Positions 51,997 to 60,801 of a stretch of DNA of 64,000 bases are shown here, piece by piece. The first letter of the stretch is position 1. Each line of letters opens with the position of its first letter. The DNA comes from Actinomyces capricornis (GTDB lineage: Bacteria > Actinomycetota > Actinomycetes > Actinomycetales > Actinomycetaceae), in contig NZ_AP025017.1 in assembly GCF_019974135.1 (NCBI RefSeq), positions 124,001 to 188,000 on the forward strand, read 5' to 3'. The notes beneath the pieces were generated by a model. The model had not been told where the DNA came from. It saw only the letters and a program-made list of their open reading frames with translations, and did not search any database. Both the position numbers and the translations under genes were made by a program.

Positions 51997-54290
51997 GACG
52001 ACTGCTCCGTGCCGACCTGGCCACCAGCCCCGTCGTCGCGGTGACGCTGGCCGCCCTCATCGCCCTGGCCGCCGCCCTGGCCTCGGCCAGCACCTGGCTC
52101 ATCGTGGACACCACGGCGGCCACCAACCGGCTGGCCGAGCGCGCCAGGGTCCCCGACCTGATCCAGATGCACACCGGCGAGGCCGATCCCGCAGCCATCG
52201 AGGCCTGGGCCGATGGCCGCAGCGAGATCCTCGAGCACGAGGTCATCACCACCCTGCCGGTTCCCCGCCACGAGCTGTGGATCGACGGGGCCAATCAGGC
52301 CGACTCCTACTACGAGCCCGCCTTCGTCACGGCCCCCAGCCGCATCGACCTGCTGCTCGATGACCACGGCGAGCCGGCGGATCCGGGCCCGGGCGAGGTC
52401 TTCCTGCCCATCCACTACCAGGCGGTGGGCATGGCCGAGGTCGGGGACACGATCACGGTGGAGAGCCAGGGCTGGCGCATGGACCTGGAGGTGGTGGGCT
52501 TCGTGCGCGATGCCCAGATGAACGCCCCCATGGTCCCCTCCAAGCGCCTGGTGGTCAGCCCCCAGGACTTCTCCGCCCTGGCCGAGCGCATCACCGAGCC
52601 CGAGTACCTCATCGAGTTCGACCTGGCCGACTCCGCCCGTCCCGGCTCGGTCACCGAGGCCTACAAGGCTGCTGGCCTGCCCGCCACGGGCATCGCCATC
52701 GACGGCTCGATGATCAGCCTCATCAATGCCCTGAGCACCATGCTCATCGCCGCGGTGGCCCTGGTGGTGGCCCTGGTGCTGGCGGTGGTGGCCGTCCTGG
52801 CACTGCGCTACACCGTCCTGGCCGCCATCGAGGCTGACCTGCCCCAGATCGCGGTGCTCAAGGCCATCGGAGCGCCCCAGAAGAGGATCCGCCGGCTGTA
52901 CGCACTGAAGTACACGGTGCTGGCCCTGGTCGGCTCGGTGGTGGGCTACGCCGCCGCCATCCCCCTGGCGGGGGCCCTGGAGGCCCCGGCGGTCCTCTAC
53001 CTGGGTGAGCCCCCCACCACGGCCTGGAGCCTGGGCCTCCCCCTGGCGGCCACGCTGTCCCTGGCGGGATCCATCATCGGCTTCACCCTGATGACGCTGC
53101 GGCGCGTGGGCAGGATCTCCGCCGTCGAGGCGCTGCGCAGCGGGACCAGTGGGGCACTGCGCCCTCGGCGCCACCGCTGGCGCCTGTCGTCCTCCCGGCG
53201 CCTTCCCGTCCAGCTGTGGCTCGGGATGCGCGAGGCGATGCGCCCCTCCAACGCACTGCTGGTGGGGGTGCTGACGCTGTGCACCTTCACCATGGTGCTG
53301 CCGGTCAATGTGGCCACCACCCTGGACGACCCCCGGATCGCCACCTACCTGGGCTCGGGCCAGGCGGATCTGCGCATCGACGTGCGCGCCGGCGTCCAGG
53401 ACCTCGGGGCGGTGGAGGAGCGGGTCGCCGCCGACCCCCGCATCTCGCGCCACACCACGGTGCTGCGCCGCCAGTACACCATGGAGACCAGCGGCGGACA
53501 GTGGGAGCCGGTGCTCATCGACATCGGGGATCACACGGCCTTCCCCATGACCTACCTCTCGGGCCGCGCCCCCACCGGGCCGCAGGAGATCTCGCTGTCC
53601 TACAACCAGGCGCAGGCCGCCGGCGCCCAGGTCGGCTCCACGGTGACCATCACCACCACTGAGGGGGAGCGCTCCCTGAGCGTGACCGGCATCTACCAGG
53701 ACATCACCAACAATGGACTGACCGCCAAGGCCACCTTCGACGACGGCGCCCCCGCCCTGTGGCAGCTCATCTACGCCGACCTGGGCCAGGGGCAGCAGGA
53801 GCAGGCCGTGGCCGAGGACCTTGGCTCGGGCCTGGAGGGCGTGCAGGTCACGGCCATGAGCCAGTACGCCTCCCAGTTCTTCGGCGCCACCGGCTCCCAG
53901 GTGCGCCTCATCGCCACCATGGCCTGCATCATCGCGCTGGGACTGTCCTTCCTCATCACGGTGCTCTTCGCGGTGCTGGTCCTGGCCCGCGAGCGCACGG
54001 CGGTGGGGGTGCTGCGCGCCCTGGGCTGCACGCGCCGGGCCATCGCCGCGCAGTACCTCGCCCGCTTCGGGGTGATCACGGCGGTGGGCCTGGCCGCGGG
54101 CATGGTCCTGGCCTTCACCCTGGGCGAGGCCGCCATCGGCGCGGTCCTGGGCTCGCGCGGGGCGCCCACGGTCGAGCTGCTGGCCGATCCGTGGCTGGTG
54201 GGCCTGGTCCTTCCCGCAGCCCTGGTAGCGGCCGTGGCCGGGGCGGTCGTCCTGGCCCTGCCCCGCTCCCGCGGATCGAGTCCGCTGTGA
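51990..54290 (+). CDS. FtsX-type ABC transporter permease
   Basis: This 766-aa permease has an N-terminal transmembrane helix, a large extracellular domain (about 45-240) and an FtsX block of three helices beginning SMISLINALSTMLIAAVALVVALVL. A further helix begins the second half, which contains a second extracellular domain and a C-terminal FtsX block (LIATMACIIALGLSFLITVLF to the end). This eight-helix layout is usual for Gram-positive antimicrobial-peptide or lipid ABC exporters. ATG 51990 has AGGAGG seven bases upstream and overlaps the MFS stop by 7 nt. Its ATPase is encoded downstream. Confidence 0.88.
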   Translation: MVRRLLRADLATSPVVAVTLAALIALAAALASASTWLIVDTTAATNRLAERARVPDLIQMHTGEADPAAIEAWADGRSEILEHEVITTLPVPRHELWIDGANQADSYYEPAFVTAPSRIDLLLDDHGEPADPGPGEVFLPIHYQAVGMAEVGDTITVESQGWRMDLEVVGFVRDAQMNAPMVPSKRLVVSPQDFSALAERITEPEYLIEFDLADSARPGSVTEAYKAAGLPATGIAIDGSMISLINALSTMLIAAVALVVALVLAVVAVLALRYTVLAAIEADLPQIAVLKAIGAPQKRIRRLYALKYTVLALVGSVVGYAAAIPLAGALEAPAVLYLGEPPTTAWSLGLPLAATLSLAGSIIGFTLMTLRRVGRISAVEALRSGTSGALRPRRHRWRLSSSRRLPVQLWLGMREAMRPSNALLVGVLTLCTFTMVLPVNVATTLDDPRIATYLGSGQADLRIDVRAGVQDLGAVEERVAADPRISRHTTVLRRQYTMETSGGQWEPVLIDIGDHTAFPMTYLSGRAPTGPQEISLSYNQAQAAGAQVGSTVTITTTEGERSLSVTGIYQDITNNGLTAKATFDDGAPALWQLIYADLGQGQQEQAVAEDLGSGLEGVQVTAMSQYASQFFGATGSQVRLIATMACIIALGLSFLITVLFAVLVLARERTAVGVLRALGCTRRAIAAQYLARFGVITAVGLAAGMVLAFTLGEAAIGAVLGSRGAPTVELLADPWLVGLVLPAALVAAVAGAVVLALPRSRGSSPL

Positions 54291-54301
54291 GGGGGCCCGC
54301 C

Positions 54302-54487
54302 ATGACGTCACCCATCGGACTGGGCAGTGGGCGGGGCAGCCCGCCGCCGAGCATCCGGCCCAGGACCACAGCCACGGGCCCCGACCCGGGCACTGCCCCG
54401 GGGCCCAGTCACCATCCGCATCACAAGCACGACGATCAGCAGCACGAGCACCACGAGCACACTGACGGTAAGGAGAACGCGCAATGA
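54302..54487 (+). CDS. Small His-rich protein between permease and ATPase
   Basis: This 61-aa frame begins with ATG 54302 behind GAGGGG. It has a Gly/Pro-rich first half and a tail with nine His in 20 residues (SHHPHHKHDDQQHEHHEHTD). Its TGA overlaps the ATPase ATG by four bases (ATGA), and its last codons supply the AAGGAG ribosome site for that gene. No homologue is known to me. It may bind a metal such as Zn, Ni or Cu, or simply couple translation. There is no signal peptide, so it is probably cytoplasmic. Confidence 0.55.
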   Translation: MTSPIGLGSGRGSPPPSIRPRTTATGPDPGTAPGPSHHPHHKHDDQQHEHHEHTDGKENAQ

Positions 54488-55401
54488 GGAGCAGTGACAG
54501 CACCCCGGTGGCAGCAGGAGCGCTCCGGGCACCGGTGACGGCGGAGCCGGCGGCTCAGGCACCTGCGGCGCCCGCCCCCGGTTCGCAGGGGACGGCGTCG
54601 ACCCCGCCGGTGCTGCAGGCCCGGGGCCTGAGCAAGGCCTATGACGCCCAGGGCGCCGCGGTGCTCGAGGGCCTGGATCTGGAGATCGGGCGCGGCCAGT
54701 TCGTGGCGGTCATGGGGCCCTCGGGCTCGGGGAAGTCCACGCTCCTGCACTGCCTGAGCGGCATGGACCGGCCCTCGGGCGGCCAGGTGCTGCTCCTAGG
54801 GGATGAGGCCGATGGCCCGGGTGCTCAGGCGGCGCCCGGGCAGCGGACGGTGGATCTGGCCGCCCTGGATGAGCGCGAGCTGGCGGCACTGCGCCTGCGC
54901 CGCTTCGGCTTCGTCTTCCAGCAGGCCCACCTGCTGTCCACGCTGTGCCTGCTCGACAACATCGTCCTGCCGGGGTTCCTGGCCGGTGAGCGCCCCCGCC
55001 CGCAGGTCGAGGCCCGCGGGCGCGAGCTCATGGAGCGCATGGGCATCGGCGGGCTGGCGGGCAGCGATGTCACGGAGGTCTCCGGGGGCCAGCTCCAGCG
55101 CGCCGGGATCTGCCGCGCCCTGATCAACGACCCGGGCATCGTCTTCGCCGATGAGCCCACCGGGGCGCTCAACTCCTCCTCCGCCGCCCAGATCCTCGAC
55201 CTGCTCGGGGAGGTCCACGCCTCGGGCACGACCCTCATGGTGGTCACCCACGACGCCCATGTGGCGGTGCGGGCCGACCGGGTCCTGGTGCTCGTCGACG
55301 GGGCGGTGGTCGAGGACCTGGCCCTAGGGCGCTACGAGCGCGCCCAGGCCGCTGAGCGCCTGTCCGTCGTCTCCCAGGCCCTCCAGCGCCAGTCGGTGTG
55401 A
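54484..55401 (+). CDS. ABC transporter ATPase (MacB/LolD type)
   Basis: This 305-aa ATPase powers the FtsX-type permease encoded just upstream. Walker A is GPSGSGKSTLLHCLSG (about 80-95), the Q-loop FGFVFQQAHLL, the signature VSGGQLQRAGICRAL, and Walker B GIVFADEPTGAL followed by the H-loop VVTHDAHVA. The signature has AGICRAL in place of the usual VAIARAL, so the position after QQR is Ala. About 40 Ala/Pro-rich residues precede the domain. AAGGAG lies eight bases before the ATG. Confidence 0.92.
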   Translation: MRSSDSTPVAAGALRAPVTAEPAAQAPAAPAPGSQGTASTPPVLQARGLSKAYDAQGAAVLEGLDLEIGRGQFVAVMGPSGSGKSTLLHCLSGMDRPSGGQVLLLGDEADGPGAQAAPGQRTVDLAALDERELAALRLRRFGFVFQQAHLLSTLCLLDNIVLPGFLAGERPRPQVEARGRELMERMGIGGLAGSDVTEVSGGQLQRAGICRALINDPGIVFADEPTGALNSSSAAQILDLLGEVHASGTTLMVVTHDAHVAVRADRVLVLVDGAVVEDLALGRYERAQAAERLSVVSQALQRQSV

Positions 55402-55448
55402 GACTGCCGGCCCGGGTGGGGTGAGTGGGGCGCCCAGCCCGGGCTGGA

Positions 55449-55480
55449 GGCGGTCAGTGGGAGCGGCGGTCAGTGGGAGC
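55449..55480. repeat. 16-bp tandem duplication across a stop codon
   Basis: GGCGGTCAGTGGGAGC occurs twice in direct succession (55449-55464 and 55465-55480). The right copy contains the stop codon and last sense codons of the Cys-rich gene. Confidence 0.85.
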
Positions 55481-55922
55481 CGCAGCCGCAGCCCCCGGTG
55501 GGCCGGGCCGAGACGTCCCTGAGCCCCAGGGCGTTGCCGGCCTTGTGCCCGGGCACGACCCCGGCGTCGGCGGCACTCCGGCTGCTGGACTGGCCACTGG
55601 GCCGACCACTGGGCTGGTCCTGTGCCGTGAGCGGTGCGCCCATGGCGGCGCCGACCGCGGCACCAATGGCCGCAGCCTCGCTCAGGCCGGGGGCTCCGGC
55701 ACCGGTACCGCCGGTCTGGGCCTGCGACGCCGTCGCCTCCGTGGCCGCGGCGCTGCCGGGGGCCATGGGCTGGGCCACAGTGGGGGCAGGGAGCCTCTCG
55801 TCGTCGCGGGCCCGGCCGTGCCCGCGGCAGCCGCAGCGGCAGCCACCGCTGCGGGGGCGTCCGCCGGCCTCGCCGGTGGGCTGGGTGGTCTGCTGGGTGG
55901 TCTCGGTGCTCGTCTGGCTCAC
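55470..55922 (-). CDS. Hypothetical Cys/Gly-rich small protein
   Basis: I do not recognise this 150-aa protein. It has a Thr/Gln-rich start (MSQTSTETTQQTTQ) and a motif SGGCRCGCRGHG at about 26-37. An Ala/Gly-rich middle contains AAAIGAAVGAAMGAPL, and it ends TGGCGCGSH. The CxCxC and CxC clusters with His suggest metal binding or a modified peptide. GTG 55922 has AAAGGCGG upstream; an ATG at 55994 would add 24 residues. It lies between the export operon and truB and is transcribed convergently with the operon. Confidence 0.55.
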   Translation of the reverse strand: MSQTSTETTQQTTQPTGEAGGRPRSGGCRCGCRGHGRARDDERLPAPTVAQPMAPGSAAATEATASQAQTGGTGAGAPGLSEAAAIGAAVGAAMGAPLTAQDQPSGRPSGQSSSRSAADAGVVPGHKAGNALGLRDVSARPTGGCGCGSH

Positions 55923-56124
55923 TGATGCCGCCTTTCGGGGTCCTCGCCCGCGCTGAGCGCAGGAGGGCTCCCCTGGTTGTGCCCTGGTCTCCATGGAGGG
56001 GTGGACTGAGATCGGGTGGACTGTGGTCCTGGCGCGGGGTCTTCCCCGCTCGTGGCCGCAGTGGTCGTGGCCGCGGTGGCCGGTCCCTGACAGTCGTCGC
56101 CAGTATCAAGCATCTGCCGGGCCC

Positions 56125-56156
56125 CTGTATTCCTGGATTCCTGAACTCCTGGTCCC
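56125..56156. repeat. Four tandem 8-bp units near truB end
   Basis: CTGTATTC, CTGGATTC, CTGAACTC and CTGGTCCC run head to tail in the gap between truB and the Cys-rich gene. They are upstream of the latter's start. Confidence 0.6.
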
Positions 56157-56174
56157 CCTGATGTGCAACGCGCC

Positions 56175-57281
56175 TCAGGCCGGCGCCAGGACCAGTACCG
56201 GGCGGGCGCGTGAGCCCTTGGCCGCCAGCAGGGCCACCACGGCGCCGTCGGGGGCGAAGGCGGCCACCACCGGCTGCGGGCCGGTGCCCTCTACCTCCTC
56301 GGCGCCCTTGGCGGCCGCGGCCTTCGGTGCGATGGGTCGGGCGGGGGCCTGGGCCCGCTCCAGGGTGGAGGCGGGAAGGGCCTGGCCGTGGCTGACCGCC
56401 CCGGCCTCGGCCCCGGTGAGCTCCACGGCCGGGAAGCAGCGGCGGGCCGCCTCGCTCAGGCCCAGGACCCTGAGGCCACGGGGCCGGGTGCTGGCGGCGT
56501 CGGCCTCCACCTGGGCGCTCAGCGCCTCCAGGGTCGCCGCCTCCCCGACGTCGAAGGGCCCCACGCGCGTGCGGCGCAGGGCGGTCAGGTGGGCGCCGCA
56601 GCCCAGGGCCGCGCCCAGGTCGCGGGCGATGGCGCGCACGTAGGTGCCCGAGGAGCAGGACACGCCCAGGTCCATGTCGACCACCGCGGTGCCGTCCGCC
56701 GCCGTGGCCGCGCGCGGCTGCCCGCGCAGCTCCAGTGCGCTGATGGTCACCGGGCGGGCGGCGAGCTCGACGGCCTCGCCCTGGCGCACCCGGGCGTAGG
56801 AGCGCACTCCGCCGACCTTGATGGCCGAGACCGCGCTGGGCACCTGCATGATCTCGCCGGTGAGGCGCGCCAGGGCGGTGCCCAGCCGCACCTCGGTCAG
56901 GTCCTCGGGGCGGCAGCCGGCGCCGGCCGTGATCTCCCCCTCGGCGTCCTCGGTGAGGGTCTCCTGGCCCAGGCGGAGGGTGGCCTCGTAGTCCTTATCG
57001 GCGCCCACCAGGTAGGTCAGCAGTCGGGTGGCCCGCCCGATTCCCAGCACAAGCAGGCCGGTGGCCATCGGATCCAGGGTGCCGGCGTGCCCGACCTTGC
57101 GGGTGGCTGCCAGTCGGCGGGCGGCGGCCACGACGTCGTGGCTGGAGATCCCCGCGGGCTTATCCACCAGGAGCAGCCCGTCCGCGGCGCTGACCGCAGC
57201 GCGCGCCACCCGGGGCCGCGCGCGATCCTGGCCTTCCTGGCCGCGCTGACCTTCCTGGCCGCGCCTCCCGGCGCGGGTCAC
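56175..57281 (-). CDS. truB: tRNA pseudouridine-55 synthase
   Basis: TruB makes pseudouridine 55 in the tRNA T-loop. [48 protein letters not shown] with the catalytic Asp, [11 protein letters not shown] and [16 protein letters not shown] identify it. The 368 residues include a basic N-terminal tail with [11 protein letters not shown] and an unusually long C-terminal PUA-like region. The GTG start overlaps the rbfA stop by four bases. Confidence 0.95.
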   Translation of the reverse strand: MTRAGRRGQEGQRGQEGQDRARPRVARAAVSAADGLLLVDKPAGISSHDVVAAARRLAATRKVGHAGTLDPMATGLLVLGIGRATRLLTYLVGADKDYEATLRLGQETLTEDAEGEITAGAGCRPEDLTEVRLGTALARLTGEIMQVPSAVSAIKVGGVRSYARVRQGEAVELAARPVTISALELRGQPRAATAADGTAVVDMDLGVSCSSGTYVRAIARDLGAALGCGAHLTALRRTRVGPFDVGEAATLEALSAQVEADAASTRPRGLRVLGLSEAARRCFPAVELTGAEAGAVSHGQALPASTLERAQAPARPIAPKAAAAKGAEEVEGTGPQPVVAAFAPDGAVVALLAAKGSRARPVLVLAPA

Positions 57282-57829
57282 CGATCCTCGGAGCTCTGGG
57301 AGCCGGGCACGGTACCGGAGTGCGCCTCAGGAGCGCCGGTGGCATCGGCCTCACTCCCGGCACCCGGGGCAGGGTCCTCTGGCGAGTCCTCCTGCACCTC
57401 CTCCTGCGGGTCGTCGTCGTGCCGGTAGGGGTCGGCCTCGCCCGCGTAGGTGGCGCCCTGGGCGCTGCGGGCGATCTGCTCGTCGCGGGCCCGGGCCTGG
57501 GCCAGGGCGTCCTCGAAGGTCCTGGCGGTGGTGGGCAGGGCGTCGAGCTGGAAGGAGATGGTCGGGGTCAGGCGGATGCCCAGGGCCTTGCCCACCTCGG
57601 AGCGGATGAGCCCCTTGGCGGAGGCCAGAGCCTTGGCCGAGCTCTCCCGCTCCTCCTGGGATCCGTAGACGGTGTAGAAGACGGTGGCCTGCTGCAGGTC
57701 CCCGGTGACGCGCACATCGGTGACCGTGACGAAGCCCAGGCGGGGGTCCTTGATACGGCCGCCCAGGAGTCGGGCGACGGTCTCGTGGATGCGTTCGGCG
57801 ACCTTGCGGGCGCGTGCGGCGTCAGCCAT
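57278..57829 (-). CDS. rbfA: Ribosome-binding factor A
   Basis: RbfA assists late 30S maturation by binding near the 16S 5' end. [45 protein letters not shown] is diagnostic, with [10 protein letters not shown] and [15 protein letters not shown] following. An acidic tail of about 65 residues extends the usual 115-130-aa core to 183. AGGAGG lies five bases before ATG 57829. Its usual upstream neighbour infB is 5.4 kb away here. Confidence 0.95.
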   Translation of the reverse strand: MADAARARKVAERIHETVARLLGGRIKDPRLGFVTVTDVRVTGDLQQATVFYTVYGSQEERESSAKALASAKGLIRSEVGKALGIRLTPTISFQLDALPTTARTFEDALAQARARDEQIARSAQGATYAGEADPYRHDDDPQEEVQEDSPEDPAPGAGSEADATGAPEAHSGTVPGSQSSEDR

Positions 57830-58070
57830 GGGGGCCTCCTGGGTTCGTCGGGGCGAGAAGCAGCCACCATTGTGCACGACGCTGCACATCTTCACCGACC
57901 GGCCTGCGGGCGCATCCGCGTCATCACGCCGATGCGCCCGCAGCCGGCGCGCCGCGCACCGCTGAAGACGTGCAGCCCGCCCTGGGCGCCACGATGGCGC
58001 ACCGCACCTCGCCCCACGGCATCGCTCCACGAGCAGCACAGCGGTGGCCGGGCTGCCATGAGGGCGCTTT

Positions 58071-58739
58071 TCAGGACCTCGCGTCCTCAGGGGCGGACTC
58101 CTGGCAGACCGTGATGTGGCGGTCTCCACTGGGCCGCTCGAGCTCATCGAGCACGGCGATGGCCAGGTCCGGTGCGGAGATCCGTGAGATGCCCTGGGCG
58201 TCGGTGAGCAGGGTGGTGGTGCCCCGCCGGTAGCGGCCACTGCGCTCCCCTGACTCGAAGACGGCAGGTGGGCTGAGATACACCCACCCGGAGTAGGGGT
58301 GCAGCTGGCAGACTCGGTACTGCTCAAGGCTGGCCCGCGCGATCGTCTTCCACGCCTGAGGAACATAGGCGGGATCGTCGATCAGCAGCCGGTCGGGGTG
58401 GTTCGGTAGGCGCAGTGGCGCGGCGCCTCCAATGATGATCACTGGCCTGCAGTGCCGTGCAGCCACGTCGAGGAATCCCTGCGTCATCGGTGCGAGCCGG
58501 TGCTCCTGGCCTGGAACAAGACGAATCGTGAGGATCGCGGCGTCACTGTCAGCCAGCAGCGGACCCGCCTCGTCGGGATGGGAGAGATCGACAGCGCGCA
58601 CTATGAGACGGTCATCGCCGGAGGCTGTGCTGCAGGGGTGCCGCGATGCGGCGATAACCCGATGCCCTCGGCTCAAGGCCTCGGAGACGATGGCGCTGCC
58701 CGCCATGCCGGTGGCACCGAAGACTGCGACTCTCATCAT
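58071..58739 (-). CDS. NAD(P)-binding Rossmann-fold protein (NmrA/epimerase-like)
   Basis: This 222-aa protein starts [35 protein letters not shown] with the GxTGxxG dinucleotide loop. [34 protein letters not shown] and [23 protein letters not shown] segments follow. It matches NAD(P)H-binding proteins of the YwnB/NmrA type, which may act as oxidoreductases or sensors. Its ATG overlaps the EamA stop (ATGA); ATG 58736 is an alternative. It belongs to the LysR-controlled pair. Confidence 0.8.
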   Translation of the reverse strand: MMRVAVFGATGMAGSAIVSEALSRGHRVIAASRHPCSTASGDDRLIVRAVDLSHPDEAGPLLADSDAAILTIRLVPGQEHRLAPMTQGFLDVAARHCRPVIIIGGAAPLRLPNHPDRLLIDDPAYVPQAWKTIARASLEQYRVCQLHPYSGWVYLSPPAVFESGERSGRYRRGTTTLLTDAQGISRISAPDLAIAVLDELERPSGDRHITVCQESAPEDARS

Positions 58740-59698
58740 GTGGTCCTTCCTGTCTGTGCTGTGGTCCTCTGGGCCGGGGAGGGGAGTTGGCCGGCGACCA
58801 TGGCGGTCAGGGCGGCGGCGAGGCCGAGCATCTGAGCCCACGTGGGCCTTTCACCGGCGAGGACCGCCCCGAGAATGGCTGCCGTGACCGGGGAGAGGAG
58901 TCCGAGCAGCGCCGTGGCTGTCACGGACAGACGGCGGATGCCGGCGAACCAGACGGTGTAGGCCAGCAGCCCTCCGATCAGGCCCAGCCAGGCGTAGCCG
59001 ACCACGGCCGCGTGATCAATGCCGCTCGGGGCCCCGTCGAGGAGCACGGCGGGCAGCAGGAGCACGAGACCGGCTGCGGTCAGCTGCCACGCGGCAAGGC
59101 CGACCGGGCTGGCCCCTTCGGGGCACCCCCATTTCTTCGTGAGTACGACTCCCGTGCCCATCGATGCCGCTCCGGCAAGGCCGGCGACGACTCCTCCAGG
59201 GGACAGGGCTGCATCGGGGCCGAGAACAACGAGCCCGACACCGATCATGCCCAGGGCACCCCATCCGACCCTCCAGAGGGACAGGATCTCCCGCAGAATC
59301 ACTACGGCGAGGAGGGCCACGATGATCGGCTGCACGGCCCCGAGGGTGGCGGCGACACCACCGGGGAGCTGCTGCGCAGCGATGAACAGCAGGGGGAAGA
59401 AGAGGCCCATGTTCAAGGTGCCGAGCACCAGGCTCTTCCACCACCACGACCCATGCGGCACCTGACGGGCGATGAGCAGTGCGATGAGGCCCGCGGGCAG
59501 GCATCGCATCATCGCGGCGAAGAGAGGATGGCCCTGGGGAAGTGCGTGTGTGGTGACGATGTAGGTGCTCCCCCACACCATCGGCACGACTGCCGTCAGC
59601 ACCGTCCACCCCGCACGGCTGAGGGTGGGCGTCGGCGTCCAACGAGATGCAGGCGGTGGCGTGCTCGTCGCGGGCGTCCTGATGGTCGAGGCGGTCAT
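58736..59698 (-). CDS. EamA-family (DMT) transporter
   Basis: This 320-aa membrane protein has ten hydrophobic helices in two EamA repeats. Landmarks are VVPMVWGSTYIVTTHALP, LPGGVAATLGAVQPIIVALLAVVILRE in the first half, and LLGLLSPVTAAILGAVLAGERPTWAQMLG in the second. Such exporters move amino acids or other metabolites. The ATG at 59698 is used; upstream residues lie in the intergenic region. It is divergent from a LysR regulator and coupled to the NAD-binding gene. Confidence 0.85.
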   Translation of the reverse strand: MTASTIRTPATSTPPPASRWTPTPTLSRAGWTVLTAVVPMVWGSTYIVTTHALPQGHPLFAAMMRCLPAGLIALLIARQVPHGSWWWKSLVLGTLNMGLFFPLLFIAAQQLPGGVAATLGAVQPIIVALLAVVILREILSLWRVGWGALGMIGVGLVVLGPDAALSPGGVVAGLAGAASMGTGVVLTKKWGCPEGASPVGLAAWQLTAAGLVLLLPAVLLDGAPSGIDHAAVVGYAWLGLIGGLLAYTVWFAGIRRLSVTATALLGLLSPVTAAILGAVLAGERPTWAQMLGLAAALTAMVAGQLPSPAQRTTAQTGRTT

Positions 59699-59718
59699 GA
59701 CGCCATCGTCGGACCGCC

Positions 59719-59781
59719 TTGTTCCATGAGTCCAACAGATTGTTCCCATAGTACGGATGCACTGTCACCATAGACCTATGG
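59719..59781. promoter_or_regulatory. Putative LysR-binding sites between eamA and lysR
   Basis: TTGTTCC is repeated at 59719 and 59740, exactly 21 bp (two helical turns) apart. CCATAG occurs at 59746 and 59768, the latter forming CCATAG-AC-CTATGG across the lysR start codon. Phased repeats in a short divergent promoter fit LysR-type control of both genes. Confidence 0.5.
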
Positions 59782-60656
59782 AACTGCAGCAGATGCGCTA
59801 CATCGTCGCCATCGCCGAGGAGAAGAGCTTCACCCGCGCGGCCCAGCGCTGCTTCGTCGTGCAGTCCTCGCTCAGCCACCAGGTCAAGGCGCTCGAGCGC
59901 GAGCTCGGCGTCACCCTTGTCGCCCGCAGCAGCCGTAGAGTCGAGCTCACCACTGCCGGTGAGGCATTCGTCGCGCAGGCCCGGGTGAGCCTGGACGCTG
60001 CCGAGCGCGCTCTTACTGACGCCGCGGCGGCGGACGGCCAGGTCCGCGGCACGCTCACGATCGGTGTCATCCCGACGGTGACCACCATCGACATCCCCGC
60101 CAGCCTCGGCCGCTTCCACGCCGCCTACCCGGCGGTGACCATCCGACTCAGAGACGGCGGCAGTAACGAGTTCATCGCCGCGATCGCCGCGGGCACCATG
60201 GATGTCGCCGTCCTCGGCCTGCCAGATGGCGCACCACCGACAGGCATCAGCACACGGGTCATGGCAAGAGAGCAGCTCGTCGCCGTCGTCGCCTCCGATC
60301 ATCCACTCTCCGGCCGGCGCCGGCTGCGGCTGGACGACCTGGCGGAGGAGAAGTTCGTCGACTTCCCCGCGGGCACGCCGGGCAGGATGCCCTCCGACCT
60401 CGCATTCCAAGCCGCCGGCCTCCATCGCGACGTCGCCTTCGAGGTGATGAGCACCAGACTCATCCTTGATCTGGTCAGGCAGGGGCTCGTCGTCGCCCTC
60501 CTCTCACCTGCCGTGGTCCCCACCAACAGCGAGGGCCTGCGAACAATCCCCGTCACGGCGGGCCCCACCCGCGTCGAGTACCTCGCATGGAGCGCATTCA
60601 ACCCCGCGCCGGCGGCCAAGGCCCTCCTCGACATACTCGCCCCCGCCCCCGGGTGA
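59778..60656 (+). CDS. LysR-family transcriptional regulator
   Basis: This 292-aa regulator begins MELQQMRYIVAIAEEKSFTRAAQRCFVVQSSLSHQVKALERELG, the LysR winged HTH. A periplasmic-binding-like effector domain follows from TLTIGVIPTVTTIDIPA. It is divergent from the EamA transporter and probably controls it and its coupled partner. Its effector is unknown. ATG 59778 lies inside a palindrome, which suggests autorepression. An upstream in-frame codon at 59757 is less likely. Confidence 0.9.
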   Translation: MELQQMRYIVAIAEEKSFTRAAQRCFVVQSSLSHQVKALERELGVTLVARSSRRVELTTAGEAFVAQARVSLDAAERALTDAAAADGQVRGTLTIGVIPTVTTIDIPASLGRFHAAYPAVTIRLRDGGSNEFIAAIAAGTMDVAVLGLPDGAPPTGISTRVMAREQLVAVVASDHPLSGRRRLRLDDLAEEKFVDFPAGTPGRMPSDLAFQAAGLHRDVAFEVMSTRLILDLVRQGLVVALLSPAVVPTNSEGLRTIPVTAGPTRVEYLAWSAFNPAPAAKALLDILAPAPG

Positions 60657-60748
60657 CGGCTTCCACGGCCGGCACCGGGGCAGCGCTAGCATCTCAGGCG
60701 CACCCCCGGGCCCCGCTCCACCGGGCCGAGTCCCGGAGCGGCACCCGA

Positions 60749-60801
60749 CCGACACTGGACCGACACCGAGCCGACACCAGCCGACACAGAGCCGAGACCG
60801 C
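60749..60801 (+). repeat. Tandem 10-11-bp repeats abutting the rarD start
   Basis: Five CCGACAC-type units of 10-11 bp run head to tail and end exactly at the rarD ATG. They occupy the place where a ribosome site would be; only weak GAG triplets remain. Confidence 0.75.
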
